From NCBI RefSeq assembly GCF_051020985.1, contig NC_135003.1, positions 12,703,501 to 12,767,500 of the forward strand: 64,000 nucleotides of DNA, written 5' to 3'. Positions 49,821-61,902 of this stretch are shown piece by piece. Below the pieces are notes generated by a model, which was not told the DNA's origin, ran no database searches, and saw nothing but the letters and a program-made list of their open reading frames with translations. Origin of the DNA: Nomia melanderi (taxonomy: Eukaryota > Arthropoda > Insecta > Hymenoptera > Halictidae). The translations under genes were made by a program, and so were the position numbers. The first letter of the stretch is position 1, and every line of letters starts with the position of its first letter.

Positions 49821-51724
49821 GCGACTACAATGGGACCAGTGACCAGTTCCTACCGTTCGTTGCGTAATGGACCTCATATTTCACGTACGAAAACGCAATA
49901 ACGTAAATAAATCAGAAACGTTTTGCATTACACAGATGCGTTAGAGGCACGGCCCGTAGAAATGCGCCTCTATTATTGCGATACGAATATTGGGGCTCGC
50001 AGTTTACAAGATATTACGGCTTTGACAGATACGTTATGGCCGACGATCAAACGCTGGATTAGATATTCCTTTAACGCGACTGCTGTCTTCCGTCGTGGCC
50101 ATTAAATGGTTTTTTTTTTCTTCGCACAAAAGGGACACAGGCCGATTCGAAATTGAATCGTTGTGTAAATGATCTGGAATACTTTGATAAATTTAATTGC
50201 TTATTTTACTTGTATCGATGTTTGTTATTTGATTAGTATTAACCTTGTTATTACTTTTGTTTATTAGTGTCGATATTATGGAATTGAATTGCTTATTTTA
50301 TGTTACTTATATCGATGTTCACTAATATTCGGTTTATTAGTATTAATATTCATATTTTGTAATTGATCTCTTTTGCATCTAATGTAATTGATCTCTTTCA
50401 TCTTCGTTTTAATCTTCGATTTTTTATTAGTTCTGAGTGAATTAAATTATTTTAATAAGACTGTTAAGGTCGCGGTTTAATATAATTAAGTCAATTATAT
50501 AAATTGATTATTACTCAATTGAATATATATTTTTCTCTAATATTAGAAGAATAGTTAATTTAATAATTAATTTAGAAGAATGATTAATATCAGTGGTCAA
50601 TGCAATGTAGCAAAGTCTTACGTTTATTAATACTATTCTGCAAGTGGAATAAAATTACGTTACGAAATCCTGGATTTAATAGAGAGACGGAGAAACTCTT
50701 TTCACGGTTATTCCTGTATATAATTGTGAAAAGCAGCCATTGAGGTTATTTCAGTTGAAGAAGGAGAACATTATCTACAATTTTCTGTAAGGCGTACGCC
50801 ATTGATCATCTGTATAGAACTGGGGATTGAAAACGGTTATAACATCGTTTCCGGTTCTGGGAACAGTTATGAGAACTGAAACGATGTCGCAACAGTTATA
50901 AATGTACTTAATTTAGACCCTCCATATCAGTCATTAGTAAACTGCGAATGTTTATACAGTCGTATAATTTTACAGTAAATAGACGAAACTGCGCCAGTTA
51001 TCGCACGAAAACCAAGTAAACACTGCTTCCGTTAACCAGTTAACTGTGGAATTTAGTTGGAAAAACCTCTCGTTCTGCGCGCAATAAAATAAAAAAATGG
51101 AGCGTGCGCTCGTCGAGCGCAGGACGAATGCGCGTATAGTATATTTCAATGAAAGATCAAAGCGAAACAAAGAAGCATTACATCTTTACGTGAAAAACTA
51201 AAGAATTCATCGCTGAGAGAATCAGTACACAAACCACAAACTCACAAATAAACATCGATAAAAAGAATCCTAAAGAAACCAACCAACACAAAAAACCAAA
51301 GCTGAAACGAAAAGCCGCAAACACACAAACGACAGACATTCGTTTGCGGGTCAACTCTCGAGAAACATGCGACCGACCCCAGCGAAGGCCCAAATTACCC
51401 GAACTTCATCCCCCAAATCCGCCAATGGAAATTCAATTACCCCGCAGGTCTCGATCGGGACGATTCAACGGAAACCGAGCGAAAGAGATAAAAACGAGAA
51501 GAAAGTCTAGCGACGCGGGCAGCCCGGGCGTGTCCCACAGCGTTCGCATTTGAATAACAATCACCCCCTTTCCCCCGAGCGTGTCCGAAAAGCTGACCGG
51601 CGAGGAGGAAACGGTACGGCGAGAGGATCGAACGGAGAGGGAAGAGAGGAAATGACAAAAAACGAATTTCTGATAGCCGCCCGGATAGCATAGGAAAGTA
51701 GCGAAGGCTCGCCGCAGGGGTCAT

Positions 51725-51830
51725 CCGTCGATGATGATCTCGAACGAGGGTTGCGCGGCGCGCACGACGTTGCGTGACTCACAAAGTGCCCACTGTCCCG
51801 CGCCACCCCAACGATTACACCATTGTGGAA
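51725..51830. other. Conserved-looking block, copy 2
   Basis: TGCGTGACTCACAAAGTGCC then CACTGT, with CACCCCAACGATTACACCAT after it and GATGATGAT before it, parallels copy 1 two kilobases away. It sits in a CpG-rich island (51330-52400). Function is unknown; duplicated noncoding exon, donor or enhancer are all possible. Confidence 0.5.
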
Positions 51831-52650
51831 GCGAAAAAGGGAGGAACGCGGACGGGAACGGTCCCTCGGACGTGCTTCCGTGTGCGACGGAATTGCGGTT
51901 ACGGTGCGCGACTCCATTCAGCGAGATTACGTGCTCGATAACGTCTGTTTTGTGCAAACATGACTCCCCGGACGGCCTGTAATCGGATTGATTTAATAAA
52001 GAGCGGGCCGGGGGACCGCCGTTGGAAGACGGACACCGTTCGCGCCGCGTTTGGATACGTTTGGCGACTTTGGACCGCCTTTAACATGTGGACTCACTGT
52101 TCGGTGGGCATGTATGCTGGCTGCGTTCAATGGTCAACGCTCGGAGGTACGGGGGACAATGCTGAATGTCGGATTTGATGATATGTCTTGCTTACCGGTC
52201 GAGATTTTGCTTGGGGCTGCGAATTGCGGATGTGGAGTTCGCGTACGCTTGTGCAACGGCGTACTGTTGGATAGTCGGATCGGGCGAGTACGAGGATTGA
52301 CATTATTTCTACTGAAGCTGTCAAATGATACCTTTTGAATTTTTAACTTAATACTGCGTACGGCGCTCTGCTTGCGCAACGCGCTTCCAGGGCTTGAGCA
52401 TGTTTGGGATCTAGAAACAATTTATGCAATGCATATACGCACTTTTTTAATTCGCATTCGGTATTGTATTCACGTAAGGTATTCTTGAATATTACGGAAT
52501 ATTTTTACGGACTTTCTGCGAACTTTGTAATAACGAAATGCTGTATAAGGATGAAACACTTTATAAAGTACGATACACGACCGACACAGAGCTACCGATG
52601 TAATGGCTGTACTGGCTGACTGACTTTTACGCCGTTGGAACGTCGCCCTG

Positions 52651-53250
52651 GTAGCTTAGTTTCTTAGTTTGCTAGTTTGCTAGTTTGCTAGTTTGCTAGT
52701 TTGCTAGTTTGCTAGATTCCTAGTTTTCTAGTTTCTAAGTTTCTAAGATCCTAAGTTTCTATGTTTATTAGTTTTTTAGTTTCTTAGTTACTCAGTCCCT
52801 AGTACCTTAGTTTCTTAGTTTGGTAGATTCCTAGTTTCATAGTTTCTTAGATTCCTAGTTTCTAAGCTTCTAAGCTTCTAAGTTTATTAGTTTTTTAGTT
52901 TTTTAGTTTTTTAGTTTTTTAGTTTCTTAGTTACTTAGTCCCTAGTATTTTAGTTTCTTAGTTTCCTAATTTCTTAGTTTCCTAGTTTGGTAGTATGCTA
53001 GTTTCTAAGTTTCTAAGTTTATTAGTTTATTAGTTTTTTTAGATTTTTACTTTCTTAGTTACTCAGTCACTAGTATCTTAGTTTCTTAGTTTCCTAATTT
53101 CCCAGTTTTCTAGTTTGCTAGTTTCTAAGATTCTAAGTTTATTATTTTCTTAATTTTTTAGTTTGTTAGTTACCCAGTCCCTAATATCTTAGTTTCTTAG
53201 TTCCCAGTTTCTCCGTCCCTGTTTTCCACCTTTCTTAGTCCCCAACAATC
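52651..53250. repeat. TTAGTTTC-type satellite with higher-order structure, array 2
   Basis: Same units and the same block marker (near 52795, 52938, 53065, 53177) as array 1, preceded by a homogeneous run of CTAGTTTG units (52671-52710). It ends with the same tail (CTCCGTCCCTGTTTTCCAC, then CCCCAACAATCT). Like array 1 it has four marker blocks. Confidence 0.9.
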
Positions 53251-53991
53251 TAAGGCTGAACTTTAACTTTCAACGAAAGATTACTAAGTTGAAATGTCTC
53301 ATGGAATTCCAGAACAGATTTTGTGTGTGTAACCATGGAGATTAAGCGAAATTCAGTGTTTTGTTATTCTTTGATTCAACGACTTTGTCGGAGACAGGAA
53401 TGTACACCGCTAAAGGCTGGATTTAAACTTTGTTCGTGTAGAAAGTTGCTATGTTACACTTTGGAATACTTTCCAACGGAGTTGTTGAGATGCTTGTATA
53501 AATGCCAGTATGAAAATCGAGCGAAATCCACTGTCAGAGTATCATAGAAATAATGATCTGTAAGAAGAGAATTACAGAAAGATTAAAAGGAAAATGTTGT
53601 TTAATGCTAAGTTTATTAAATTCGTAAAGGAGCAAGTCAATTTTGAAGTAACTCCCGTTCACAGGGAATTCCAGACACTCGAGCATGAATATTTTACGAG
53701 CACTCGTACACTTGGCTAACTTCTGGCTTGGCTAAACTTCTGGTACAGTCGTTACGGGATGTTCTACGTGCGAAAATAAATACAAAATGTAGAATGAAAT
53801 TCTTTTATTCAAGACCTCGTCCTCGAAGAAACCGAATTTACACGTGTTCCCCTGGCGGTTGGCCAAACACTCATCAAATCGTTTGCCACCCGAAATTGCA
53901 GGGAAACACGTGGGTATGCCAAAAATGCGTTAAACTCGTGATGCATTTTTAATACGTGACAGTAAACATTTTGTAAAATTTAACCTCTCAT

Positions 53992-54277
53992 TTAACCCCT
54001 TGCCTTACGATCTATTTCTCAACTGTGTTTCTCAAAGTTAAATGGTAAATACAAAAGTTTATAATTTCACTGTATCAAATCATCTCGCGCCTGGGACTCG
54101 CCTCTCGAGTGCAAAGGGTTAATAATGTATTGGAAAAAGAGAAAAATTGTATGCACATTCTATGTCCATCTTTGCTCTAAAATATAATAACTGATAACGG
54201 AAACATGATATTTCATTTGCATTCACAAGACTTGAGCAATATTTATTTTTGCACGATATTGCAAGCCAAGGGGTTAA
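53992..54277. mobile_element. TTAA element, family C, with a nested family B fragment
   Basis: The outer ends are TTAACCCCTTGCC and GCCAAGGGGTTAA with TTAA edges (286 bp). Inside, 54042-54122 ends TCTCGAGTGCAAAGGGTTAA, a family B right terminus. Confidence 0.7.
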
Positions 54278-54659
54278 GAGTCAAATACAGCTTCAGACAA
54301 ACAGAGAATGTTATTGGAATGTATTAATTCCATCTCTACACCACATTTTACGGAATCATACTGTTTGTGTATTTATCACGAGTAAATATTAAAGGCGTCT
54401 GGAATATTCTAGGAATATCCGGCATGCAAATAAATTAATGTTTCATAAACTCGATAATCTAGAATATTCCGAACGTACTCGAAATAATGCATGGTAACGA
54501 AAGGATGCTCTAGAAAGCGAGTGAGATGAATGTATTCGAAGCTATAAATTGCGAGCGTGATTCGAAAATTGTCGAAAATAATTATTGCAAAATCAATTCT
54601 CTTTCTTCTGCAATACGCTAATTCTCAAAGTACTAACTTCTCATCTCCTAGGTCTGAAA

Positions 54660-55200
54660 TACTCATTTAAAACTTTCTCTCAATAATCAAACAACTTCCA
54701 ACTAGAACAAAAACTTCGCACATCAAACTGTCAAAAATCTGTCGCACAAATTCCCGAGAAATCTCAATCAAACTCCAACAAACAACTGAGCAACACTCCT
54801 CGAAACCTAAAAATTACCTAACCCAATCAAACTCCATCAAACAAAGAACAACACACCTCAAAACCTAAAACTCCTCTACCCTAAAGATTCACAAAACCTG
54901 AAACAAACTCCAACAAACAACAGAACAACATTCCTCGAAAACTACAAATCCTCTGCCCTAAAGATTTGTGAAAGCCCTGCCTCAAATTCCATCAAACAAT
55001 GAAGCTACACCTCTCGAAATCTAAAAATTATCCCTAATCAAACTCCATCAAACAAAGAGCAACACACCTCAAAGCCTAAAACTCCTCTACCCCAAAGGTT
55101 CCAGAAAAACCTGAAGCAAACTCGAAACAACGCAGTAGCAGTTCTGAAAACCTAAAAATCTCTATCCCAATGAAACCCCATCAAACGCCAAAGAAACGCG
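54660..55200. repeat. CAAACTCC satellite with a 135-bp dimeric unit
   Basis: CAAACTCCA(A/T)CAAACAA starts recur at 54769, 54828, 54904, 54983 and 55039. Alternate copies are exactly 135 bp apart, so the real unit is a dimer of about 59 and 76 bp. ACCTAAAA(A/C)T follows each start. Confidence 0.8.
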
Positions 55201-57334
55201 TCTCAAAGGTAAACCTCGATCCCGCAGCTCCACGAAAACCTCCGGCAATCAAGCTCCTCGAAGCGCACTAAGCGCGTCGGCAACGAAATTCCACATTACC
55301 CCCGAGCCAGCGGAAAATACCAGCGTTCCACCCACGCTATCGCAAACTAAATTTGTTCGGCGGCTAATTGGGGCGAGTTTCGATAAACCATCGTCCGTCG
55401 GGGCAGGGGTTACCAGGGATGAGCGCGCGGCGCGCAATACCTCTGCGCCCGGCGAGATCGCAGTGGCGTTCGGCTCGCCTCGCTTCTGGACAGGAAACGA
55501 GCAATTAAGTGGTCATACCGAGCTTATCTCGCACGGGAGAAGAAGCAACATGCAGCTACGGCCGATGTCGGGCGTAGGGTAGCCGTGGAGAACGATCGAG
55601 CGAAAGAGGACGGAGCCGCGGCGTGCAACGGCGATCGCGCCGCGGAAGGACAGGGACGGAGGGAGATAGAGGGACGGGTACAGAGAGAACGAGGTCGTAA
55701 ACTCGTTCACGAATCGGCACGAGACCACGGTGTGTAAAACGATCGTGATTGGAATGCCATGAGCACCGACGGATCGGCCCCGTGCGCGAGCACCCATTGC
55801 TCTCGCTGCCACCGCAATAAAATCGGTGATTTAGCTCGGACTATTCACAGAGGGAAATCAAATAATCGAAGATGTGTAAAATTGATTTACCGCGCGGACA
55901 CGCCCCCGGCGAGACAACAGATTTTCTTGTCTCGGTTTTGAATTTCCTACGGTCGTTTATTGCCCCCGCCTCGGATAAGAGATTTCGTTTTCTTCTTTCC
56001 TCCTTTTCCTTTTTGCTCGCCCTTTTCCCTTTCGCTTTTTTCTCGGCTAGCCCTGTTCCCAACCACGCCGCTCCGCGCCGCGCCGCGCGCGCGCGCGCGC
56101 GCGCGCTTCGACGGTAAATCTCGCAGCCATTGACTTTACGGTTGCAACAAACTTCGCGCCACCGGCTCCGGACCGCTTGTGTTTTATGCGCGTTGCGTTA
56201 AACGCGGAAAACGCGCGGGGGTGGAGCCGTGAAACGCGGGGAACGCGGCGTGACGAGCACGGGAACTTGTGTTCTGGGGGATGTCGGGGTCGGATTATTA
56301 GTGTGCGAAAGTGAGGACTCTGATAAGACTGCTGGGTGGTTCGCGGTTTTGCTTGATAAAGGGTTTCTGTTGTCTCTGCTTGATGCTCGTGCGATTTAGT
56401 TTCTGGCTTTACTGGTTTCCAGTGATTTATTTTGATGAGTATTGTCGATTTTTGGTAGGGTGGTTTTGTTCTTTTGGGAATTTGGCGATGGAACAAATTT
56501 TTGTTTCTGGTGCTTGTGTGATACGGTTTTTGTTTTGTTGGATCTAATGGTTTGTTCTGTTGTTTTTTGATAAAAATATTGTGGGGTGATTTTGTTCTTT
56601 TGGAAATTTGGCTGTGGAATAAAGTTTTATTGTTTCTAACTGATGTTTGTATGGTATGGTTTCTGGTTCTGTTGGTTTTGAGTGATTTATTTTGTTGTCT
56701 TTGATAGAAATTAACAATCTTTGATGAGATAGTTTCTCTGGGATTTTAGTCGATGGAAGAAGTTTCGATTGTTTTTGATACAGTTATGATACTGGCATAA
56801 AGTCAGTAAATGTAATTTTTTAAGAAAGCGAAGAAAATCCGCGGGAAGTTCATTTAATATTTTATTCGGAACAAACGAATGACAGACTGAAAGACCGAAT
56901 GAACTTGTTAGCGAGACTTTTATATTCAAACAGATTTGGCACAGAAGGATCTGCAGATAAATACGAGGAATATAAAAGAAGTTCATACTCCAATTCACGA
57001 CACGTTCAAAATCTCGTGAAAATCTGAAATTACCATTCACACCGCAGGAGATAAAGGAAATAACCTTTTCTACATTTAGATGGGCGAGCATTACAAAGAA
57101 AGACTATTTCAAAGGCTCTGTCACGTCTGTGATTCTGTTGCAAAATACACAGCCACTTTAGATGAAAATTTCGTTCCTCTACGAGGTGCGCAGTTTTTCG
57201 TTCGCGTTGAAAACATTAATTTTTCAACGTAAAACAAGTTTTCATAACTCAAAGATAGATATTAACATACTTCGAACCTTTATTTTCTAATAATAAGCAA
57301 AGTTTCGTTTTCATTTCTATATTTATACTTTCTA
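55201..57334. other. CpG-rich island then T/G-rich sequence
   Basis: 55190-56300 is strongly CpG-rich and contains the CG tract. 56300-56780 is T/G-rich on the plus strand (TTTTGTTCTTTTGG and TTTCTGGTTCTGTTGG phrases recur). No exon was supported. Confidence 0.4.
56084..56106. repeat. CG dinucleotide tract
   Basis: An uninterrupted CG alternation of 23 nt, preceded by CGC/CCG-rich sequence. Such tracts favour Z-form DNA and are lost quickly where CpG is methylated. Confidence 0.9.
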
Positions 57335-57680
57335 TTATATTACTACCATTATTATATTATTTACTATTATCGTACTATTATTATATTATTATTTCCCGTT
57401 ATCATACTATTGTTATATTATTATTTGCCATTATCATACTATTATTATATTATTATTTCCCGTTATCATACTATTGTTATATTATTATTTTCCATTATCA
57501 TACTATTATTATATTATTATTATTTACTATTATCATAATATTATTATATTATTTACTGTTATCATACTATTATTATATTACTATTTACTGTTATCATATT
57601 ATTATTATATTACTATTTAGCATTATCATACTATTATTATATTAATATTTACTATTATCATACTATTATTATATTTTCAT
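57335..57680. repeat. 32-bp AT-rich minisatellite, about ten units
   Basis: The unit ACTATTATTATATTATTATT + TCCCGTTATCAT and variants repeats every 32 bp from about 57374, with one unit expanded by 3 bp. The first units alternate between ACTATTATT and ACTATTGTT starts, suggesting an early 64-bp dimer. Confidence 0.9.
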
Positions 57681-58648
57681 TACATACTTCGAACCTCCAT
57701 TTCCCAGTAACAAGTAGAGTTCCATTTTCACATCTCCAAAATAGTTAACACTCGACTCTTCCCGAATATCGCGAATTTAATTAATACCTAACACGCGCAA
57801 GAACAATGATCGAAATGTTTTATGAAATTCTGTGCTGAACGTATTCTGCTTCCGTGCCTGTCGGATGTACCGCACTATTATACATTCAAGAACGCTCGTT
57901 TCAACGAGCAACAGCCTTTCTAGGATGAAGTCTCCATGTACCCAGCACTTGAATAGCATGAATAATAAGTTGCGCATGAATTAATAATAATTACTTTTGA
58001 TGCTCATAATTAATTTTACTGAAGCTTCTTGTTGGTCCAATGAACCTTTCATACATTAACCCGCCGCGAATTGACGAACCCGAGGACTGAAATTACCGCG
58101 GCGCGCGGCAATTGGGAAAATTTGTTCAGGACTATTCCGCGCGACGTCGATGCTGCGTCCTTAGAATTGCAGTATTACTTTAGCCGAGGTAATTATTCAA
58201 TTCTGACGTTGAAAAAATCCGATTAATTCCTACGGGCTCGCATTAATTCTGACATAATAGCCCGTTTAACCTTTCCGAGAGTAATTTCATGGACGGAACG
58301 GTTTCTACTAACGTGGTCGAATCAAATTATGTAATAACGTTTATTCGTTAACCTATTACACGCTAATTCCGCCGAACGTAAATATTTAAATTATTAATGC
58401 GCCTCGTTCCCCGTGAATGTAACTCGTTCGATCTTTAAACGGAACAAGGGAAGACAACGGAGAAACGTCGATTAAGTAATTTCACTTCGAATCGTTTGGA
58501 TTCGAGTGAATTGATTGCAAGTTTCTTGCGAATATAATTTGTAAATGTTATTTTCCATACTAATTTCCAATTGTGTAGAATGTATGCGTACTCAAAAGTT
58601 CCAAATTCTCCATAGAAATATATCAAAATGAATTGAAATCATTCGAAA
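57681..58648. other. Low-repeat sequence, possibly conserved noncoding
   Basis: 58050-58440 is of intermediate GC, free of repeats and frames, and rich in TAATTA/ATTAAT motifs of the kind bound by homeodomain proteins. This is a suggestion from texture only. Confidence 0.3.
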
Positions 58649-58895
58649 TTAACACATTGCGTACCAATAACGAGAAATCTCGTTTTTATATAAAGACACA
58701 TAGCTATGCAACTTCGTTAATTACCACAGCATTGAAAAAATATAAAATCTAATTCGAATTGATTATCTATTTAAAATATATTACAGAACAATATATCTGA
58801 GTTCTTCTATGTATAGTGATATAAGTGGACCTCAGTGAGAATTGCCATCCGCACAATTCAGTTTTCTGAAAATTAACCGGTACGCAATGGGTTAA
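58649..58895. mobile_element. TTAA element, family E (CACATTGCGTACC ends), complete
   Basis: The element is 247 bp, from TTAACACATTGCGTACC to GGTACGCAATGGGTTAA, with TTAA at both edges and AT-rich, noncoding contents. ACGAGAAATCTCGT near 58669 is a palindrome inside the left end. Confidence 0.8.
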
Positions 58896-58914
58896 ATGAA
58901 ATATACAGAAAAAT

Positions 58915-59012
58915 AGTATTGCTATATATTAATTAATATATTTAATATATATATTTTTTTTAATATATTCAATATATATATATATATATATTTTTTTAAT
59001 ATATTGTAATAT
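58915..59012. repeat. AT dinucleotide-rich tract
   Basis: Runs of AT alternation broken by poly-T, including a pure AT run near 58973-58990. Confidence 0.9.
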
Positions 59013-59430
59013 ATTTGCTTTGTCCGTGTTCCTCTAAAAATGATTTTATTTCTCTCTCATAGTGAATGGCCCATAAATTCTGAACGACGTTTCGTATGCA
59101 CCGATTCTATAGTTTTAAACACGGTTTCCCTCGTTTCCTGTCAACCGATGCATCTTTGACCCCGGTTGGCCTGTCGATCGTTCGCTCGCGTGCAATGCAG
59201 CTGGCCCCGATGTCACGGCGCGCAAGAATCACCGGGAGGAAGGCTAGAGACACGCATTCCTTCAGTTTTCATACTGAGAGACAGGTCGTTTCGCTTTTCT
59301 GCTTTTCATTGCGCCCGTGTCGTCGGAAATTCGTTGTTTTGCGCGAATTGAAATCCGACAGGTTCAAGAACAGCAGAATATCTCTTAAAATCGAGAGATT
59401 CGTTTGAAATAATTATCCTCGGTTGTTTTA

Positions 59431-59660
59431 GCCCTTAGCACTCCGGATGGTTTTATACTCCATCAGCAACTTTAACTAATTTTATATTGCCCACGATGAA
59501 AATTAACCCTTTGCACTCGAAAGTTTTCCACTTGAAGTATTCTATACTTTCTAATTAGATAGATTAGAATATACAACATTGCATATGTCTTGCAGTGAAT
59601 TATTAGGTTTTTATGAATGCATCAATGGAAAATGTAGTATATAATATTTTAACATTATAG
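59431..59660. mobile_element. Family A left fragment interrupted by a family B left fragment
   Basis: CCCTTAGCACTCCGGATGG at 59433 starts family A. At 59503 TTAACCCTTTGCACTCGAAAG starts family B. Neither right end is seen nearby. Confidence 0.55.
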
Positions 59661-59954
59661 TGGTACAGACAGGTACCATGTGGTACGAACGATAACTGAT
59701 TTGTCTTTATTAAGATATCCTACTACCGTCAGAATTGATCTTAAAAGGGGTCACTTAACTGGAAACCAGTTGCCAGTTATGTTTCAGACAAAATTGCGAG
59801 AATATATATATTTAATATCCACTATAATTCTGAGGTTAATTATTTCAAATTTAATTTTCCAACTGACTTCGATGAAAATCATTCGACCCAGAAAAATTTC
59901 GAAGACGTCGAATAAAAATATTCAATTGCGTAAATAACTAGATAACAGTGTAAC

Positions 59955-60181
59955 GTAAGAAGTGTCACCAATGACTGGAACTTCCAAATTGCTGAAGAAC
60001 AGTTACAATAAAAAACTTGATTCTAAATAAAAATATTTAACATAAATAGCTGGATCATAGCGTACGACTGCTACGATACTAAACCATTAATAATTATTTT
60101 CCATATCATTTGTTTTTGTTATTAAAGAATAAGTGTTACTATTCAAAACGCTAAAAATCCTCGTAGCAGTGAACGTGTTCA
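59955..60181. mobile_element. Family H TTAA element, inverted
   Basis: The inverse of this segment matches 36976-37164 over most of its length. The right terminus reads GCAGTGAACGTGTTCA, with the TTAA mutated. Confidence 0.55.
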
Positions 60182-60494
60182 CCGAACACATCTCCGAACA
60201 AACAAATTCGGAAACCAGAAAATATCAAATAATGGACTTAACAGCATCAGCTTCTAAGCTACTCATATATAATCACGAAACACAGTGATTTATGCGCGCA
60301 CTCGATAATTTAAATGTTCTCAGCGACGTCGACGTTTTGCCCGTGAAAATGAAAATGTTAAATGTTAATTATTAGATTACGCTGCAGTGTTACTGAAAGA
60401 AAATCATTTTAATGATTCAATCACGTTTGATTCGTGGAATATGCAGGTTTCTGAAATCTTCGAAGGTTTTATAAGATGTCATTTAATTGTTAAT

Positions 60495-60701
60495 TTAACC
60501 CTTAGCACTCCACCCGATTTTCCAATCTACCAGCAACTCCAAGACACTTTTAGTCCTCGTAATATGAAAAAATATAACATTTCGTATATTTGTTGTTTAT
60601 TCTTAGCAATAATCATAGGGTAGTTTTTTCACTCTTGACGATCGAAATGTTTAATAATATAAGTGGTGCCGTAGTAGAGCCCACAGAGTGCAACGAGTTA
60701 A
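60495..60701. mobile_element. TTAA element, family A, complete
   Basis: The element is 207 bp, from TTAACCCTTAGCACTCC to GAGTGCAACGAGTTAA, with TTAA at both edges. Internal phrases (ATCTACCAGCAACT, ATAGGGTAG) are shared with 22408-22617. Confidence 0.75.
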
Positions 60702-61384
60702 AGGTTCCCAGTGACGTCGCCATTTCGCCCGCGAAATGAATGACTCCGTCGCGACTCACAGAGCATTAGTGTTCCGAGGGAGGAAGCAGATGCTTAATTA
60801 ATTCCTTGCTGCTCTTAATGGCGAGATAGGTTTCGCCTGAGCCGGCAAGTGGTGACGCAACACTTTGAAAAATGCTTCTTTTTCCACGGCGATCAACGGG
60901 ATAAGCCATCTCTCTCTGCCTGTCTCTCTGGATCTTTGAACCCGGCTCAATTCCGGTCAATCTTCAGACGCGTTCTACATTCTTGCGAGATCGTGTCACT
61001 TCCTCCGTTCCGCCGCAACCGCGGTGACGCGACGAAATCGCGGCACGAGGATTCCACTGGGAAAAACCGTCCGCGCTTCCAGAAAGTATTACCAACCGTG
61101 AATTCTTTACGTGTTCGCGCTCGTTAAAGAGGAATTACTGAATCGTAGCATTCCCTCGAAATTGTGACCGCCTGGAATCTGTAGAATCATTTGTCAAAAG
61201 AAAATTACATAGTTTTTCTGAGTGTATGTTCATTGTGTAGATTCAATATTTGCCAACGTAGAATAATCATCTTCTCGATTGTTGTGAATATATGTATCAA
61301 CTGGAAGAAAGTTTTCAATGACATACAGACGACATTATTTGAAACCAACTAATGGGAAAACATACGTGAATTAAGAATGTTATT

Positions 61385-61536
61385 TTATATGAATATTTCA
61401 CATATTGATGCGTTATACAAAACATAACCCTTCGTACTCGGTATGTTATAATATTATTCATTTTCAGTAGGACTACTATCAAAATTGGCAGGAGTTGCTG
61501 ACATATCACAAAACTATGCGGAGTGCTAAGGGTTAC
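61385..61536. mobile_element. Family A element in inverse orientation inside a family B fragment
   Basis: The family B phrase ATATTTCACATATTGATGCG leads into TAACCCTTCGTACTCGG at 61425. The other family A end is GGAGTGCTAAGGGTTA at 61519-61534. The outer TTAA is mutated on both sides (ATAA, TTAC). Confidence 0.5.
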
Positions 61537-61779
61537 ATTTAGTGATCTGTTGTTGGTTGTGATGGGATATTTTTAGTTAACAATGACGAATATGCAACTT
61601 CCTATTTAAATAGAATGGCGATAGTTTCGAAAGGCTACTACGAACTGTCTGTTGAAAGGAGAATTAACATCGAAGAAATTACAAATACTTACATAAAAAA
61701 CAAAAAATTCATTATTCCCAGCATTCCTCAAACAGCCATTGTCCGAATAAAAAGTTTCAGCTGCCATTTGCAATTGTAA

Positions 61780-61902
61780 TCATTCTACTATCCGTTATTC
61801 GCGTAAAAATTATCCAAATAGAAACTCTTTCCAATAAATTATTAATAATAAAGTAGCCGTTTCGATCAGAGTTCAGAAAGGAATCATAGGTCAAGGGGTT
61901 AA
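61780..61902. mobile_element. Family C right-end fragment
   Basis: CCAATAAATTATTAATAATA through GGTCAAGGGGTTAA matches the right part of the 3768-4012 copy. The left end was not found. Confidence 0.5.

Noticed and set aside
46517..53250. TTAGTTTC arrays as interstitial telomere repeats
   Set aside because: Insect telomeres are TTAGG. These units are longer, variable and have a different higher-order structure.
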